A stretch of DNA of 64,000 bases from Gemmatimonadota bacterium (GCA_009840005.1 VXOR01000073.1:20417-84416); one strand, 5' to 3'; numbered from the stretch's first letter, positions 40,625-49,692 are shown. The notes: a model not told the origin generated them from the letters alone. Translations and numbers: made by a program.

Positions 40625-41338
40625 CTAGGAACCCGCCTCCAAGCAGAGAGTGGCCCAGTTCTGGAAAAAGGTTCGTCCGTTGGTGTGAAGGGCGGGCAAG
40701 TGCTGGGCCGCGTCGGCTTTGATTTGCTCGCCGTCTAGTCCCTCCTCGCGCACCTCGTCGGCAAAAGCCCGCACCATATCGGCGATAATTTGCGTGGTAA
40801 CTTCCATATGGAAGAGGAGGCCATACGCCGCCCGGCCATAAGAAAACGCTTGGTAGGTAGTGAGGGCAGAGGAGGCTAGCGCAGTAGCGCCTTTGGGCAG
40901 ATCGAAGATGTCGCCGTGCCAGTGAAATCCTATAAAAGATGATTCGAGTCCGCCCATCAGTGGGTCTTCGTTGGCGGCGGGTTTCAGTTCAATTGGATAC
41001 CAGCCGATTTCTTTCTGCGGACCGCGGGCGACCCGAGCACCAAGAGCCGTGGCCAAAAGCTGACTGCCTAGGCAAATGCCGAGTACGGGTTTGTCTTCTT
41101 TTAGGGCTTGGTCGATAAGGCGTATAGCCGCGTCTATAAACGGGTAGCGCTCGTGTTCGTACACGCCCATCGGACCCCCCATGACCACTAGGCCGGCGGC
41201 CCCGTCCATATAGCGGGGAACCTCTTCACCGGTGAAGGTATGCACGTAGGCGGGTTCGAGACCGCAGCCTTGGAATACCTGACCGGCGATCCCCAAGTTT
41301 TCTGGCTGTATGTTTTGCAGCACCCATATTTTGTTCAT
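40625..41338 (-). CDS. Class I glutamine amidotransferase (GuaA-like GATase domain protein)
   Basis: 237 residues: a stand-alone GATase1 domain with nucleophile C89 in GICLGSQLLA and the His177/Glu179 pair in GLLFHMEVT, plus VVMGGPMGVYE. Such free-standing proteins hydrolyse glutamine or related gamma-glutamyl compounds for unknown partners. Located 33 bases downstream of an O-methyltransferase on the same strand; the HTH gene follows it 26 bases later. Secure as a GATase; substrate unknown. Confidence 0.88.
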   Translation of the reverse strand: MNKIWVLQNIQPENLGIAGQVFQGCGLEPAYVHTFTGEEVPRYMDGAAGLVVMGGPMGVYEHERYPFIDAAIRLIDQALKEDKPVLGICLGSQLLATALGARVARGPQKEIGWYPIELKPAANEDPLMGGLESSFIGFHWHGDIFDLPKGATALASSALTTYQAFSYGRAAYGLLFHMEVTTQIIADMVRAFADEVREEGLDGEQIKADAAQHLPALHTNGRTFFQNWATLCLEAGS

Positions 41339-41371
41339 TGATCGGTTTCCTCCGCTATTTCGTCCTACAAA

Positions 41372-42034
41372 TCACCGCTTCCGCGCCAGCGTCAATCCGT
41401 CGCCAATCGACAGCAGGGATGCGGTCACGCGTTCGTCGGTGTGGATTTTGGCGTTGAGTGCTCGGATTGCCACGGTGCTCTCGTCCTGTATGTTGGCATC
41501 GGCGGGCCGCCCGCCCCACAGCACGTTGTCAATTAGGATCAATCCGCCCGGGCGCAAGAGTTGCAGACAGCGCTCGTAATAGGCGTCGTAATTTTCCTTG
41601 TCCGCGTCGATAAAGGCCATGTCGAAGCAATCCGCTTCCCCGGCTGCGAGCATTTTGTCGAGAGTTGCTACTGCTGGTCCCAACCGCAATTCGATCTTGT
41701 CGGCTACGCCGGCTTCCTGCCAATAGCGCCGGGCAATGCTAGTAAACTCGTCGCTGACGTCGCAGGCGATTAGACGCCCATCCGCTGGCAGGGCTAGCGC
41801 CATGGCGATGCTGCTGTAGCCAGTAAAGGTCCCCACCTCGACGATTCGCTTGGCGTCGATTAGTTCGACGAGCAGCCCCATGAACTGCCCTTGATCGGGC
41901 GAGACCTGCATTCCGCCCATGGGCATGGCTTGGGTCTCCTGCCGCAGCCGCTTGAGGTCGTCTCGGTCGCGTAGCGAGTTGGCGAGGATGTAGTCGTAAA
42001 TATGCGTTTCGATAAAACCGTTGCGGGAACTCAT
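41372..42034 (-). CDS. SAM-dependent O-methyltransferase, caffeoyl-CoA OMT family
   Basis: 220 residues. Motif I IVEVGTFTGYSSIAMALALP (about residues 65-84), IACDVSDEF for the SAM ribose-binding acid, and MAFIDADKENYDAYYE with the metal-binding Asp residues. IDNVLWGG then completes the metal site. These are the hallmarks of metal-dependent catechol/caffeoyl-CoA type O-methyltransferases. I use ATG 42034 with AAGG upstream; the frame is open further but that part is a shadow. Co-directional with the MazG-like and GATase genes. Confidence 0.92.
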   Translation of the reverse strand: MSSRNGFIETHIYDYILANSLRDRDDLKRLRQETQAMPMGGMQVSPDQGQFMGLLVELIDAKRIVEVGTFTGYSSIAMALALPADGRLIACDVSDEFTSIARRYWQEAGVADKIELRLGPAVATLDKMLAAGEADCFDMAFIDADKENYDAYYERCLQLLRPGGLILIDNVLWGGRPADANIQDESTVAIRALNAKIHTDERVTASLLSIGDGLTLARKR

Positions 42035-42122
42035 GGGCCGACCTTTCGCAAAAGAGGATGTAGGAAGTTGCGCCAAGTAAGCGGATGCCGAGCGCAGCAC
42101 AACTTGCCGGCTGTTTGCTAAA

Positions 42123-42470
42123 TCAAGATTGGAGTTTGGGATTTTCCGCGTGACGCCGGCGGTCGCGTTGGGTCTTTTTGGCCAGCGCGCGCTGGAAGGA
42201 TTCCTCCAAGTCAACTCCGGTTTGATTGGCGAGGCATAGGAGGACGAAGAGCACGTCGGCCATCTCCATGCCGAGATCGGCTTCCTCGCCATCCTTGAAG
42301 CTCTGCTCGCCAAAGGTGCGGGCCATGATCCGCGCTAGCTCGCCGACTTCCTCCATCAGCACGGCCGTATTGGTCAGCTCGGAGAAGTAGCGCACGCCGA
42401 CATCGGCGATCCACTCGTCCACCGCTCGTTGGCAGGCGCGGAGGGTGTGCTCAGGCGCTGGCTGACTCAT
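42123..42470 (-). CDS. MazG-like nucleotide pyrophosphohydrolase
   Basis: 115 residues from ATG 42470 (MSQPAPEHTL). All-helical MazG/RS21-C6-type domain: LMEEVGELARIMART carries the ExxE metal motif and EADLGMEMADVLFVLLCLANQTG the ExxD motif. These enzymes hydrolyse (d)NTPs to monophosphates, cleaning nucleotide pools. Overlaps the 3' end of the DUF362 gene by 20 bases; a second ATG at 42509 would extend the overlap. Ends with a basic tail (KKTQRDRRRHAENPK). Confidence 0.85.
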   Translation of the reverse strand: MSQPAPEHTLRACQRAVDEWIADVGVRYFSELTNTAVLMEEVGELARIMARTFGEQSFKDGEEADLGMEMADVLFVLLCLANQTGVDLEESFQRALAKKTQRDRRRHAENPKLQS

Positions 42471-43575
42471 AAGTAACGGGTGCAAGACCGTCTTGCTGGC
42501 GTTGGGCATTGACCTCGTCTAAGCGCCAGGGCACGGCCGATCCGTCGGTGCGAAATCGCTTGTAGTAGCCGCCTTTGCAGCGGGAGATGGGCATCAACGG
42601 CGCGACGGGCCGCAGTTCGGCTAGGGCCGCTCCACTGAGCGCCGTGCCGCTCGCGAGATCGACGACCTCGATTTCCCCGGGGTCAATGGCTCCTAGGCCG
42701 CGGGCGTGGGCGAATTGCAGATAGGGGGTGGCTTGGGGGTCGAGGCCCATCAGGTAGGTGGCGACTGCATCTACGTGTACCTCGTTGACGCCGGCCACAG
42801 CCCAGCCGAGGGGGTAGTTGGCTCCTTCGTTGAACGCGGTGCCGTCGCGGCCGACAAGGCCATCTACCACTGAAAGCCGCGGTATCCCCAAACCGCGCAG
42901 CGCGACCAATAGATCGCAGAGCTTGTGATAGAAGTGGTCTTCAAAAAGGCTGAGGCCGCTATCGGTCAGCCGCCACAGCTCATCGGCGAATGGCTCGTCC
43001 ACGGTTTGGATCGCGCACAGGTGCCGCTCGGGCTTGGCGATGATGCCCATCAGGTTTTTAATCGACAAGGTCGTGCAGCCCAAATTGTGGCACTTGGCGA
43101 GGGGGACGTTGAAAAAGAAGGCGCAATCAGTCACTTCCCGGTACAGGGGATAGCGCTCGTACACCACGCCATCGGCGACCTCGACGACGCGGGAATCCTC
43201 GTCGGTATTCATTTCTGCGAGCCGCACGCCCCGCTCATCGGTCATAGCGCGGTAGCCGCACAGTGCCCAAGTATGCCCGGCCGTGGGGGTTTACCCGGAC
43301 TGGCCGTCGGCAACCACCATGCGCTCGGCGGGTACGCCGCGGTCGCGCAGGGCATCGAGCAGGCCGCCGACAAACCCGGGGTGAGTGATGACGCGCTTTT
43401 CCGGTGGATAGAGCACGGTGGCGTTGGGCTTGAGCAAGATGGTGCCTGCGGCAGGTAGCGGCACCTCAAGGGCAGCGAGAGTGCGATAGGCCAACTCTCG
43501 GTAGGTTGCAAAGGGGGCGTCGGCGCGGTCGATGGGCGAGCGCGCTAGATATACGGCGTCGGGTTGTACGATCAT
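42451..43575 (-). pseudogene. DUF362-family protein interrupted by an in-frame TAA
   Basis: From ATG 43575 the frame reads MIVQPDAVYLARSPIDRADA...LLKPNATVLYPPEKRVITHPGF... to VVADGQSG, then TAA (43293-43291), then TPTAGHTWALCGYRAMTDERG and on to ESASA at 42451 with no frame change. Only one sense-to-stop change (likely Glu GAA to TAA) separates the halves. The second half is a large, conserved part with CAFFFNVPLAKCHNLGCTTLSIKNLMG. DUF362 proteins are of uncertain function, often with Fe-S domains elsewhere. A truncated protein could restart at ATG 43245. Located between a murA terminator and a MazG-like gene. Confidence 0.85.
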
Positions 43576-43604
43576 GGTGCTCTCCTATGCAGTGATAGAC
43601 AAGC

Positions 43605-43642
43605 AAAAAAAAGCGGCCGAGAGCCGCAAGCTCCCGACCGCT
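43605..43642 (-). terminator. Rho-independent terminator of murA
   Basis: On the minus strand AGCGGTCGGGAGC, loop TTGC, GGCTCTCGGCCGCT, then TTTTTTTT. The stem pairs throughout if two G-U wobbles are allowed. It lies 27 bases after the murA stop and upstream of the DUF362 gene, so the two are separate transcripts. Confidence 0.88.
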
Positions 43643-43668
43643 TATTCTCATTAAGTGTGCAACGCGCC

Positions 43669-44940
43669 TTAGTGTCTTTCGATGTCAGCGCCCAAGGCTC
43701 GCAGGCGGTGCTCGAGGTGGGCGTGCCCGCGGTCGAGTTGGTAGAGGTTGCTGATCTCGGTGCAACCCTCGGCCGCTAGGCTAGCGAGCACGCAGGTGGC
43801 CCCGGCGCGAATGTCCATGGCCTTGACCTGGGCCCCTTTGAGCTGAGCTGGCCCGTGCACCAACACCAAGCGGTCCTTTTCTGGCGCGATGCGAGCGCCG
43901 AAGGAGCGCAAGGTCTTGACATGCCCGAGGCGATCCTCGAATACGGTCTCGCGGATATAGCTGTCGCCTTTGGCCATGCACGCCAAGGCCGTCACTCCGG
44001 GCTGCAGATCTGTTGGGAAGCCGGGATAAAAGGTGGTTACTACGTTGATCGGCGACAAAGTTTCTGGCCCGCGCACCCGCATCCGAGCTCCTTCCTCTGT
44101 CATCTCGACACCCATCTGCTGTAGCTTGGCTTCAAAGACGTACAGGTGATCGCGCACCACGCCCTTGAGGGCGATGTCGCCGCCGGTAATTGCGCTCGCC
44201 ATCATCATCAGACCGGCATCGAGTCGATCGTACATGATCGTGTGCTCGGCACCTACTAACTCGCGGACTCCCTTGATATGCACTCGCCGCGTACCGACCC
44301 CTTCGACTTGGGCACCCATCTTTTGCAGCAGCGATGCGAAATCGACGATCTCCGGGTCGGAGGCCGCGTTTTCGATTGCGGATTCGCCCTCTGCTAGGCA
44401 GGATGCCATAACGAGGTTTTCCACCCCAGTATGGCTGGGCAAATCGCAGTACATAAAGGCACCGGATAGCTGCTTGGCCATCACGTCGATGCCGCCGCCG
44501 TTGACGCCTTCGACCTCGGCCCCGAGCCGGGCAAAGCCGCGATAGTGATAGTCGGTTGGTCGCGAGCCAATCGTACAGCCGCCGACCTCTTGGATCCATA
44601 CGCGGCCAAAGCGGGCCAACAGGGGACCGACGAAAAGCAGCGAAGCGCGGAAGCGATTGGTCAAATCCGCGGGAAGCTGGGTTTCCTTGACATCGCGGGT
44701 GTCTAGGACGGCCACTCCTTCGGTTGCATCGTAATCGACGCGCGCGCCGAGCCGACGCAACACTTCGAGGGCCACCAATACGTCGTTGACCGGGGGGACC
44801 CGGTGCAGAACGGTTTGCCCTTCGGTGGCCAACAGCGATGCGGCCAACATGGGCAAAGCGGCGTTTTTGGAGCCTTGGACCTCAACCTCACCTTGGAGAG
44901 GACGTCCGCCGCGTACGAGAAGAACTTCGGTAGAACTCAT
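43669..44940 (-). CDS. murA: UDP-N-acetylglucosamine 1-carboxyvinyltransferase
   Basis: 423 residues, usual size. First committed step of peptidoglycan synthesis in the cytoplasm: transfer of enolpyruvate from PEP to UDP-GlcNAc. Visible: QGSKNAALP with K25-N26, the PEP-reactive Cys (C122) in GGCTIGSRPTD, and DLQPGVTALACMAKGDS near the C-terminus. The retained Cys implies fosfomycin sensitivity of the classical type. ATG 44940 is preceded by AGGAG with 5-base spacing. Terminator directly downstream. Confidence 0.96.
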   Translation of the reverse strand: MSSTEVLLVRGGRPLQGEVEVQGSKNAALPMLAASLLATEGQTVLHRVPPVNDVLVALEVLRRLGARVDYDATEGVAVLDTRDVKETQLPADLTNRFRASLLFVGPLLARFGRVWIQEVGGCTIGSRPTDYHYRGFARLGAEVEGVNGGGIDVMAKQLSGAFMYCDLPSHTGVENLVMASCLAEGESAIENAASDPEIVDFASLLQKMGAQVEGVGTRRVHIKGVRELVGAEHTIMYDRLDAGLMMMASAITGGDIALKGVVRDHLYVFEAKLQQMGVEMTEEGARMRVRGPETLSPINVVTTFYPGFPTDLQPGVTALACMAKGDSYIRETVFEDRLGHVKTLRSFGARIAPEKDRLVLVHGPAQLKGAQVKAMDIRAGATCVLASLAAEGCTEISNLYQLDRGHAHLEHRLRALGADIERH

Positions 44941-45042
44941 TACTACTCCTGAAGTTAAGAGAACGGGCAAACACACCAAGGGGAGGGGGATATTCCAAAT
45001 GTAACATTGGGTATGTGGTTAGTCAATTACCTAATGCCTTGC

Positions 45043-45070
45043 TTGACAGAGAGGGGCGCATCTCTATATT
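45043..45070 (+). promoter_or_regulatory. Sigma-70-type promoter of the glutaredoxin gene
   Basis: TTGACA (45043-45048), 16-base spacer, TATATT (45065-45070), followed by the ATG at 45119 about 42 bases after the expected start. It lies in the murA/glutaredoxin divergent gap. Confidence 0.75.
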
Positions 45071-45118
45071 CCACCAAACGCAAAATCGTTTCTATCACGC
45101 CAGAAAGGAATCTCAATC

Positions 45119-45388
45119 ATGGCCGAAACTCCTCACATCGTCGCCTATCTGAAGCCGGTTTGCGGCTGGAGCAATAGCGTGCGCGCTACCTTCGCCAAAT
45201 ACAGCTTGGCATACGAAGATAAAGACATTATCAACAATCCAGATATTTACGCTGAGATGGTGCAGAAGAGCGGCCAGCCCCTCTCGCCCTGCGTCGAGAT
45301 CAACGGCCAGATGCTGGCCGATGTCGATGGTGATGAAGTCGAGGCTTGGATGCTTGAAAACAGAGTCGTAGAGCCAGTCTCGGCCTAA
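45119..45388 (+). CDS. Glutaredoxin-like protein with monothiol CGWS motif
   Basis: 89 residues with a thioredoxin fold: active-site CGWS (C15-S18), cis-Pro in QPLSPCVEINGQML, and GDEVEAWML at the C-terminus. A single active-site Cys with Ser in place of the second makes it a monothiol type; a further Cys (C58) follows the cis-Pro. Related CGWS proteins are common in Planctomycetes-like groups. AAAGGA ribosome site upstream of the ATG. It overlaps the convergent GAF-like gene by four bases. Confidence 0.85.
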   Translation: MAETPHIVAYLKPVCGWSNSVRATFAKYSLAYEDKDIINNPDIYAEMVQKSGQPLSPCVEINGQMLADVDGDEVEAWMLENRVVEPVSA

Positions 45389-45906
45389 TCGCGCATCCGG
45401 CTCAACAAGCGCCGCATCCCCTCGCACAGGTTGGGCTGCTCGTGGTTGAGTGGCCCGCTCGCCGCACGACGGATCAGCGTCAACGCGCCCCATAGCTGGC
45501 CGTCGCTAGCTTTGAGAGGCAACACGTAGCTAAAGCCGATAGACCCGCTTTCAGCCCCCTCCAGCAGGAAGCGCACCACTCCTGTTGGTAGGGGGCTTTC
45601 TTCGTCGGCACTGGCCTGTCCCACTAGTAACAACGCGGAGGGACCGATGCCGTCTTGATCGGCGAAGGCGCGCATGCCGTCTTGTTCCAGCACCCGCTGC
45701 AGAACCTCGGCTCCTGCGCCAGCCGTGTGGACTACCCCTTGGCCGGCGCGCTCGTATACAATGGTGTCTGCCGCTTCAATGCCCAGCAGCAAATCCATGC
45801 CTTGGATCACGGCTTCGTCTGGCGACATGGCCTCAAGCGATGCGACGATGTGGGGGGGAATGGTAGCGGGTTCGGGCATGTTAAACGGGATGATCGAGAC
45901 GGGCAT
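45385..45906 (-). CDS. GAF-domain-like sensory protein
   Basis: 173 residues from ATG 45906 (MPVSIIPF), preceded by AAGGA. Predicted alpha/beta fold with long helix MSPDEAVIQGMDLLLGIEAAD, then VYERAGQGVVHTAG, VRFLLEGAESGSIGFSYVLPLKASDGQLWGALTLIRRA. The last part is the usual GAF strand pattern ending in a hydrophobic sheet. No effector domain is attached. It may bind a small ligand and act by protein contact; function unknown. Its start lies just left of the tRNA-Phe promoter. Confidence 0.55.
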   Translation of the reverse strand: MPVSIIPFNMPEPATIPPHIVASLEAMSPDEAVIQGMDLLLGIEAADTIVYERAGQGVVHTAGAGAEVLQRVLEQDGMRAFADQDGIGPSALLLVGQASADEESPLPTGVVRFLLEGAESGSIGFSYVLPLKASDGQLWGALTLIRRAASGPLNHEQPNLCEGMRRLLSRMRD

Positions 45907-45915
45907 GGCACATCC

Positions 45916-45944
45916 TTGACAATGCAAATGAGGGGGCTTTAATT
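45916..45944 (+). promoter_or_regulatory. Promoter of tRNA-Phe
   Basis: TTGACA (45916-45921), 17-base spacer, TTAATT (45939-45944), with transcription expected to start about 10 bases before the tRNA at 45962. Confidence 0.7.
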
Positions 45945-45961
45945 TTAATCTTTCTTCTGGT

Positions 45962-46037
45962 GGCGCTTTAGCTCAGTAGGTAGAGCAGGAGACTGAAAAT
46001 CTCTGTGTCCGCGGTTCGATTCCGCGAGGCGCCACCA
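45962..46037 (+). tRNA. tRNA-Phe (GAA), CCA encoded
   Basis: Full cloverleaf: acceptor GGCGCTT/AGGCGCC, D arm GCTC-AGTAGGTA-GAGC, anticodon stem GGAGA/TCTCT with loop CTGAAAA, anticodon GAA at 45995-45997, T arm CGCGG-TTCGATT-CCGCG, discriminator A and encoded CCA. It decodes UUC/UUU. Confidence 0.98.
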
Positions 46038-46051
46038 CTATTATAAACAAT

Positions 46052-46089
46052 AAACAGCCCCTTAGCTTGCACAAGCTGAGGGGCTGTTT
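46052..46089 (+). terminator. Terminator hairpin after tRNA-Phe
   Basis: AAACAGCCCCTTAGCTT, loop GCAC, AAGCTGAGGGGCTGTTT: 17-base arms pairing with one G-T wobble. The dyad is symmetric and can serve both the tRNA and the convergent SUMF1-like gene. The T-tract is short (TTTGCATTTG). Confidence 0.75.
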
Positions 46090-46103
46090 GCATTTGTGCG
46101 GGT

Positions 46104-47018
46104 TCATCGGGCATTGTCCTCCACTACCCCGCGCTTTATTTGTCCCCAGCTTGCGGACTGCACTGCCGTGGAGGGGAGTTCGCGCGCAGCGCAGCGAAAT
46201 CCGACGATGATATAGGTCACCGAAGGGGGCAGCCCACCGCGGTCGGTGGTGCGCAGGCGATACGGATCGCTGCTCATCGACCCGCCCCGCAGCACTCGGC
46301 TGATTCCTGCATCCGGCCCCTGCGGATCGCGCTCAGTGCTATGTGCGTAGTAATCCTCGCCGTACCAATCCATCACCCACTCCCAGACATTGCCCGCCAT
46401 GTCGTAGGCTCCATACGGAGAGATCCCGCGCTGGTAAGAGCCTACCGGGGCCGAGTCGAAAAAGCCGTCGCTGTCGTCGCCGCGACAGCAGCCCTCCTTG
46501 CCGTAGTTGGCCCGGCTGCGGTCAATGGAATCGCCCCAAGGATAGATGCGGCCGTCGGTGCCGCGAGCAGCCTTTTCCCACATGGCCTCGGTCGGCAACT
46601 TCATGCCGGCCCAAGTGCAATAGGCGCGGGCACCGTACCACGAGACTTCGGCGACTGGTCGCTGTTCGGTGCCGGGAATTGGCGCGTATTCCTCGTGGTA
46701 GTGGATTTGTGCGTCGGGATCGCGCAGGTCGAACAGCAGGTGCCCTTCCTCATCCGCGTTGCGACCGATGTCGTTCAAAAAGGCCGCGTACTGGTCGTTG
46801 TTTACTTCGAAACGGTCGATGTAGAAGTCGTCGAGATAGACTTGGTGGACCGGCTGCTCGTCTGCCCGTCCCTCGGCTGATCCCATTGTAAAATAACTGG
46901 TGGGGACGCGGACCAACTCGTGCATTGTGCCGGCCGGCGTCTGTACCTGGACTATCTCTTGGGCTAGAACACCCGATGCCCATACCAAAAAGCACCAGAA
47001 TGCACTGCTGCGCGCCAT
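46104..47018 (-). CDS. Exported SUMF1-fold (formylglycine-generating-enzyme-like) protein
   Basis: 304 residues from ATG 47018, with a strong GGAGG ribosome site. N-terminal signal peptide (ARSSAFWCFLVWASGVLAQ). The FGE/SUMF1 fold follows: YFTMGSAEGRADEQPVHQVYLDDFYIDRFEVNNDQYAAFL, CTWAGMKLPTEAMWEKAARG, GAYDMAGNVWEWVMDWYG and a final GFRCAARE. The two catalytic Cys of true FGE are absent: after RVLRGGS the segment reads MSSDPYRLRTTDR instead of the Cys-containing one. So it is probably not an active sulfatase-maturing enzyme but a carbohydrate- or peptide-binding extracytoplasmic relative. Confidence 0.88.
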   Translation of the reverse strand: MARSSAFWCFLVWASGVLAQEIVQVQTPAGTMHELVRVPTSYFTMGSAEGRADEQPVHQVYLDDFYIDRFEVNNDQYAAFLNDIGRNADEEGHLLFDLRDPDAQIHYHEEYAPIPGTEQRPVAEVSWYGARAYCTWAGMKLPTEAMWEKAARGTDGRIYPWGDSIDRSRANYGKEGCCRGDDSDGFFDSAPVGSYQRGISPYGAYDMAGNVWEWVMDWYGEDYYAHSTERDPQGPDAGISRVLRGGSMSSDPYRLRTTDRGGLPPSVTYIIVGFRCAARELPSTAVQSASWGQIKRGVVEDNAR

Positions 47019-47080
47019 ACCGCCTCCGCTACATGGCCTTTTTTGCCGCAAACTGTTGATTTACTTTCCTACATACATAA

Positions 47081-48350
47081 TTGCCATCCCCCGTTCCAGC
47101 AAAAAAGAAATTGGTTTCCACTCATCGCGAGGCGCTGTCGCTTTTTAACCGCGACGTGCGCCTAGTGCTTTTCAGCCAAGCTCTGATCGGCTTTACGATC
47201 TTCGGCGGCGTCTATACGGTCCTGCTCAACCTCTATCTCCTGCGCTTGGGCTACGGCCCTCAATTGATCGGCCAAGTCAATGCCGTTGGCGCGCTGTCGT
47301 TCGCCTTTTTGAGCATGCCCGCGGGTCTATTGGCCAACCGCTGGGGGGCGCGCCGGAGCATGATCGTCGGCATGATCGTCGCCGCCCTCGGTTTTGGCCT
47401 GTTGCCCCTCAGCGAGTTAGCTCCCCCTTCCGTGCAGCTAACTTGGATCATGGGGGCGTATGCCCTCGGTTTGCTCGATTCCCTTCCTGACGCTGATCTG
47501 TCCGCCGAGACTGCGCAATCACGTGTTCTCGACGCAGGTGGCGCTGTGGCCGTTGGCGGGTTTTGCCGGCAGTTTGTGCGGTGGCCTGCTGCCCGGCCTA
47601 TTTTCTGCGCTCCTCAGCCTGCCCGAAGACCATCCGGCCCCCTACCGCTATCCGCTGCTGCTAGCCGCTGGCGTGCTGTTCATCAGCGCTGGCGCTATCG
47701 CCGCCACCCGCTCCCGTCCGCCCAAACCGCCCGCGAGGGAACGCGGCGAAGCGACGCCTTTCCCCTTGGCCATCATCCTCGCCTTGAGCTTGGTTACTTT
47801 CTTGCAGATGGCTGCGGAAAACAGTCTCCGCATCTTCTTCAATGTCTATATGGACGACGGCCTCGGGGCCTCTACGGCGCTGATAGGCAGCCTGACTGCT
47901 GGGGGCCAGCTCTTAGCCGCCTGTACCGCGCTGGCCGCTCCTGCGCTTAGCCGACGTTTCGGCCGGGTACCGGTGATTACTTGGGGGGCCGGAGCGATGG
48001 TGCTGTGCCTCATACCGCTGGCCTTGGTCGCCCATTGGGCAATGGCCGGAGTCGCCTGTATGGCCCTAGTAGCGCTCAGTTCGGTCCGTCGCTCGGTCTA
48101 TATTGTGTTTCAACAGGAACTGGTCCCCGAGCGCTGGCGGGTGACTATGAGTTCGGCGCTGACTATGGCCTACGGCATCAGCATTGCCGGCGTTTCGCTC
48201 GGCGGCGGCTGGATGATCGACGCGCTGGGGTATCGGGCGTTGTTTTTGAGCAGTGCCGTGATTACGGCCGCGGGCGTGCTCTACTTTCAGGGGTACTTCC
48301 GCATCCCGCGCGGCGAGTACGCCAAACGCCTGACAGACGAGGGCGCGTGA
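47081..48350 (+). pseudogene. MFS transporter, frameshifted near codon 130
   Basis: Two frames together encode one 12-helix major facilitator. The first half (to about 47480) shows LVLFSQALIGFTIFGGVYTVLLNLYLLRLGYGPQLIGQVNAVGALSFAFLSMPAGLLANRWGAR. The second half (from about 47470) begins PFLTLICPPRLRNHVFSTQVALWPLAGFAGSLCGG and runs to RIPRGEYAKRLTDEGA. The shift lies in the region 47465-47490 (GGTTTGCTCGATTCCC). Starts in the 5' part are weak (TTG at 47081 or 47111; no ATG). An intact protein would have about 420 residues and export or import a small molecule. Real loss or assembly error cannot be separated here. Confidence 0.82.
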
Positions 48351-48357
48351 ACTGGTA

Positions 48358-49692
48358 CTAAGCACATTCAATGTGCATTGCGTCGCATCGTCGTCTCAGC
48401 CGTGCGAGCTGAGCTGCGAACTTGAGATCTGCTGTGAGATTGCAGGATTCGTGGGGATCTGCGAGGAGGTCGTATAGCTCCTCATAGACGGGCTGTTGTT
48501 CGTAGTAGCGAATGTATTTCCAGCGTTGCGTGCGCACGCCTTCGCTCTTGGGGATGTCGGCGCGGTTGAATCGGTGCTCGCAGAAGAACGCCTTGCGCCA
48601 TTCGACTTCTTTGCCGCGCAGTAGGGGGACGAGGGATTTTCCCTGCATTCCGTCCGCAGCGTCCAAGCCAGCTAGTTCGAGGATGGTTGGCGAGACATCG
48701 ATGTTGAGGGCCATTTCTTCGCGGACGACGCCTCGATTGCCCTCGTCAGCCCGTGGGTCGAAGACGATCAGGGGAATGCGGATCGACTGTTCGTTCAACT
48801 GCCAGCAGTCGCTAAGCCCGCGATCGCCGTAGTACATCCCGTGGTCCGAGGCGAAGATCACGATTGTGTTGGCGGCTAACGATAGTTGATCTAACGCCGT
48901 GAGAATTCTGCCGATGTTGCGATCGACGCCGCTGACCATTCTGTACAGTCCGCGCATGTTCCGCTGGTAGTCCGCAGGCGTTGCATAGCGGGCCTGCCAC
49001 CGCACGCGACTTTCCGTCTCGCGCAGGAATTTCGGCAGCCGCCTGAAGAAGTCGGGATGGGCGTTGAGTGGCTCTGGTATCTTCGCATCCGCGTAGAGAG
49101 GATCTTCAGCGGCCGGCCAGATGTAGTGGCGCGGGTCGTTGTCCTGCGCGTGCGGCGCATTGAAACTGACGGAGAGGCAAAACGGCTGGCTGGAATGGGT
49201 GCGGAGGAAGTCGATTGTTTTGTCGCCGGTGATGTCGGTCAGATGGCGCACATGGCCGTCTGGCTGCCGGATCTCATACCCGTCTTCAGTCCAGTGTTCG
49301 TAGTTGTCGAACGCGTCAAACATCTTTCCTATTGCGCCCTCGTCTGCGAGGGAAGGGTCGATCCCTTTTGCGGCAATGCCGAACTTGCCGATCAATCCCG
49401 TGCGGTATCCGGCCCTTTTGAGAGCTGCCGGGTAGGAGCTGTCGGTGAACGCGCTTTGCAGGGGCGGCGTGAGGAAGGTGAAGCGGTGGCGGCTTTCATA
49501 GACGCCGGTGAGATAGCTCGCCCGGCTGGCGGCGCAGATTGGACTGGTGCAGAATGCGTTTGCAAAGCGAACGCCATTTGCGGCAAGCCGGTCGATGTTC
49601 GGGGTTTGGATGATTGGATTGCCGGCGCAGCCGAGCAGGTCGTTGCGCTGGTTGTCGGTCAGAAGGAAGAGGATGTTCGGGACAGAGGCCAT
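48358..49692 (-). CDS. Sulfatase family protein (formylglycine motif CAASR)
   Basis: 444 residues from ATG 49692 (MASVPNILFLLTDNQRND). Alkaline-phosphatase-superfamily arylsulfatase: metal-binding Asp/Asn early in LFLLTDNQRND, modification motif CAASR in SPICAASRASYLTGVYESRH (C-x-A-x-R, a known variant of C-x-P-x-R), and SDHGMYYGDRG for the metal site. No signal peptide from this start, so it is probably cytosolic, or the annotated start is internal. Hydrolyses sulfate esters of an unknown glycan or lipid. The frame is open upstream because it continues into a redoxin remnant. Close to, but not co-directional as an operon with, the SUMF1-like gene. Confidence 0.88.
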   Translation of the reverse strand: MASVPNILFLLTDNQRNDLLGCAGNPIIQTPNIDRLAANGVRFANAFCTSPICAASRASYLTGVYESRHRFTFLTPPLQSAFTDSSYPAALKRAGYRTGLIGKFGIAAKGIDPSLADEGAIGKMFDAFDNYEHWTEDGYEIRQPDGHVRHLTDITGDKTIDFLRTHSSQPFCLSVSFNAPHAQDNDPRHYIWPAAEDPLYADAKIPEPLNAHPDFFRRLPKFLRETESRVRWQARYATPADYQRNMRGLYRMVSGVDRNIGRILTALDQLSLAANTIVIFASDHGMYYGDRGLSDCWQLNEQSIRIPLIVFDPRADEGNRGVVREEMALNIDVSPTILELAGLDAADGMQGKSLVPLLRGKEVEWRKAFFCEHRFNRADIPKSEGVRTQRWKYIRYYEQQPVYEELYDLLADPHESCNLTADLKFAAQLARLRRRCDAMHIECA

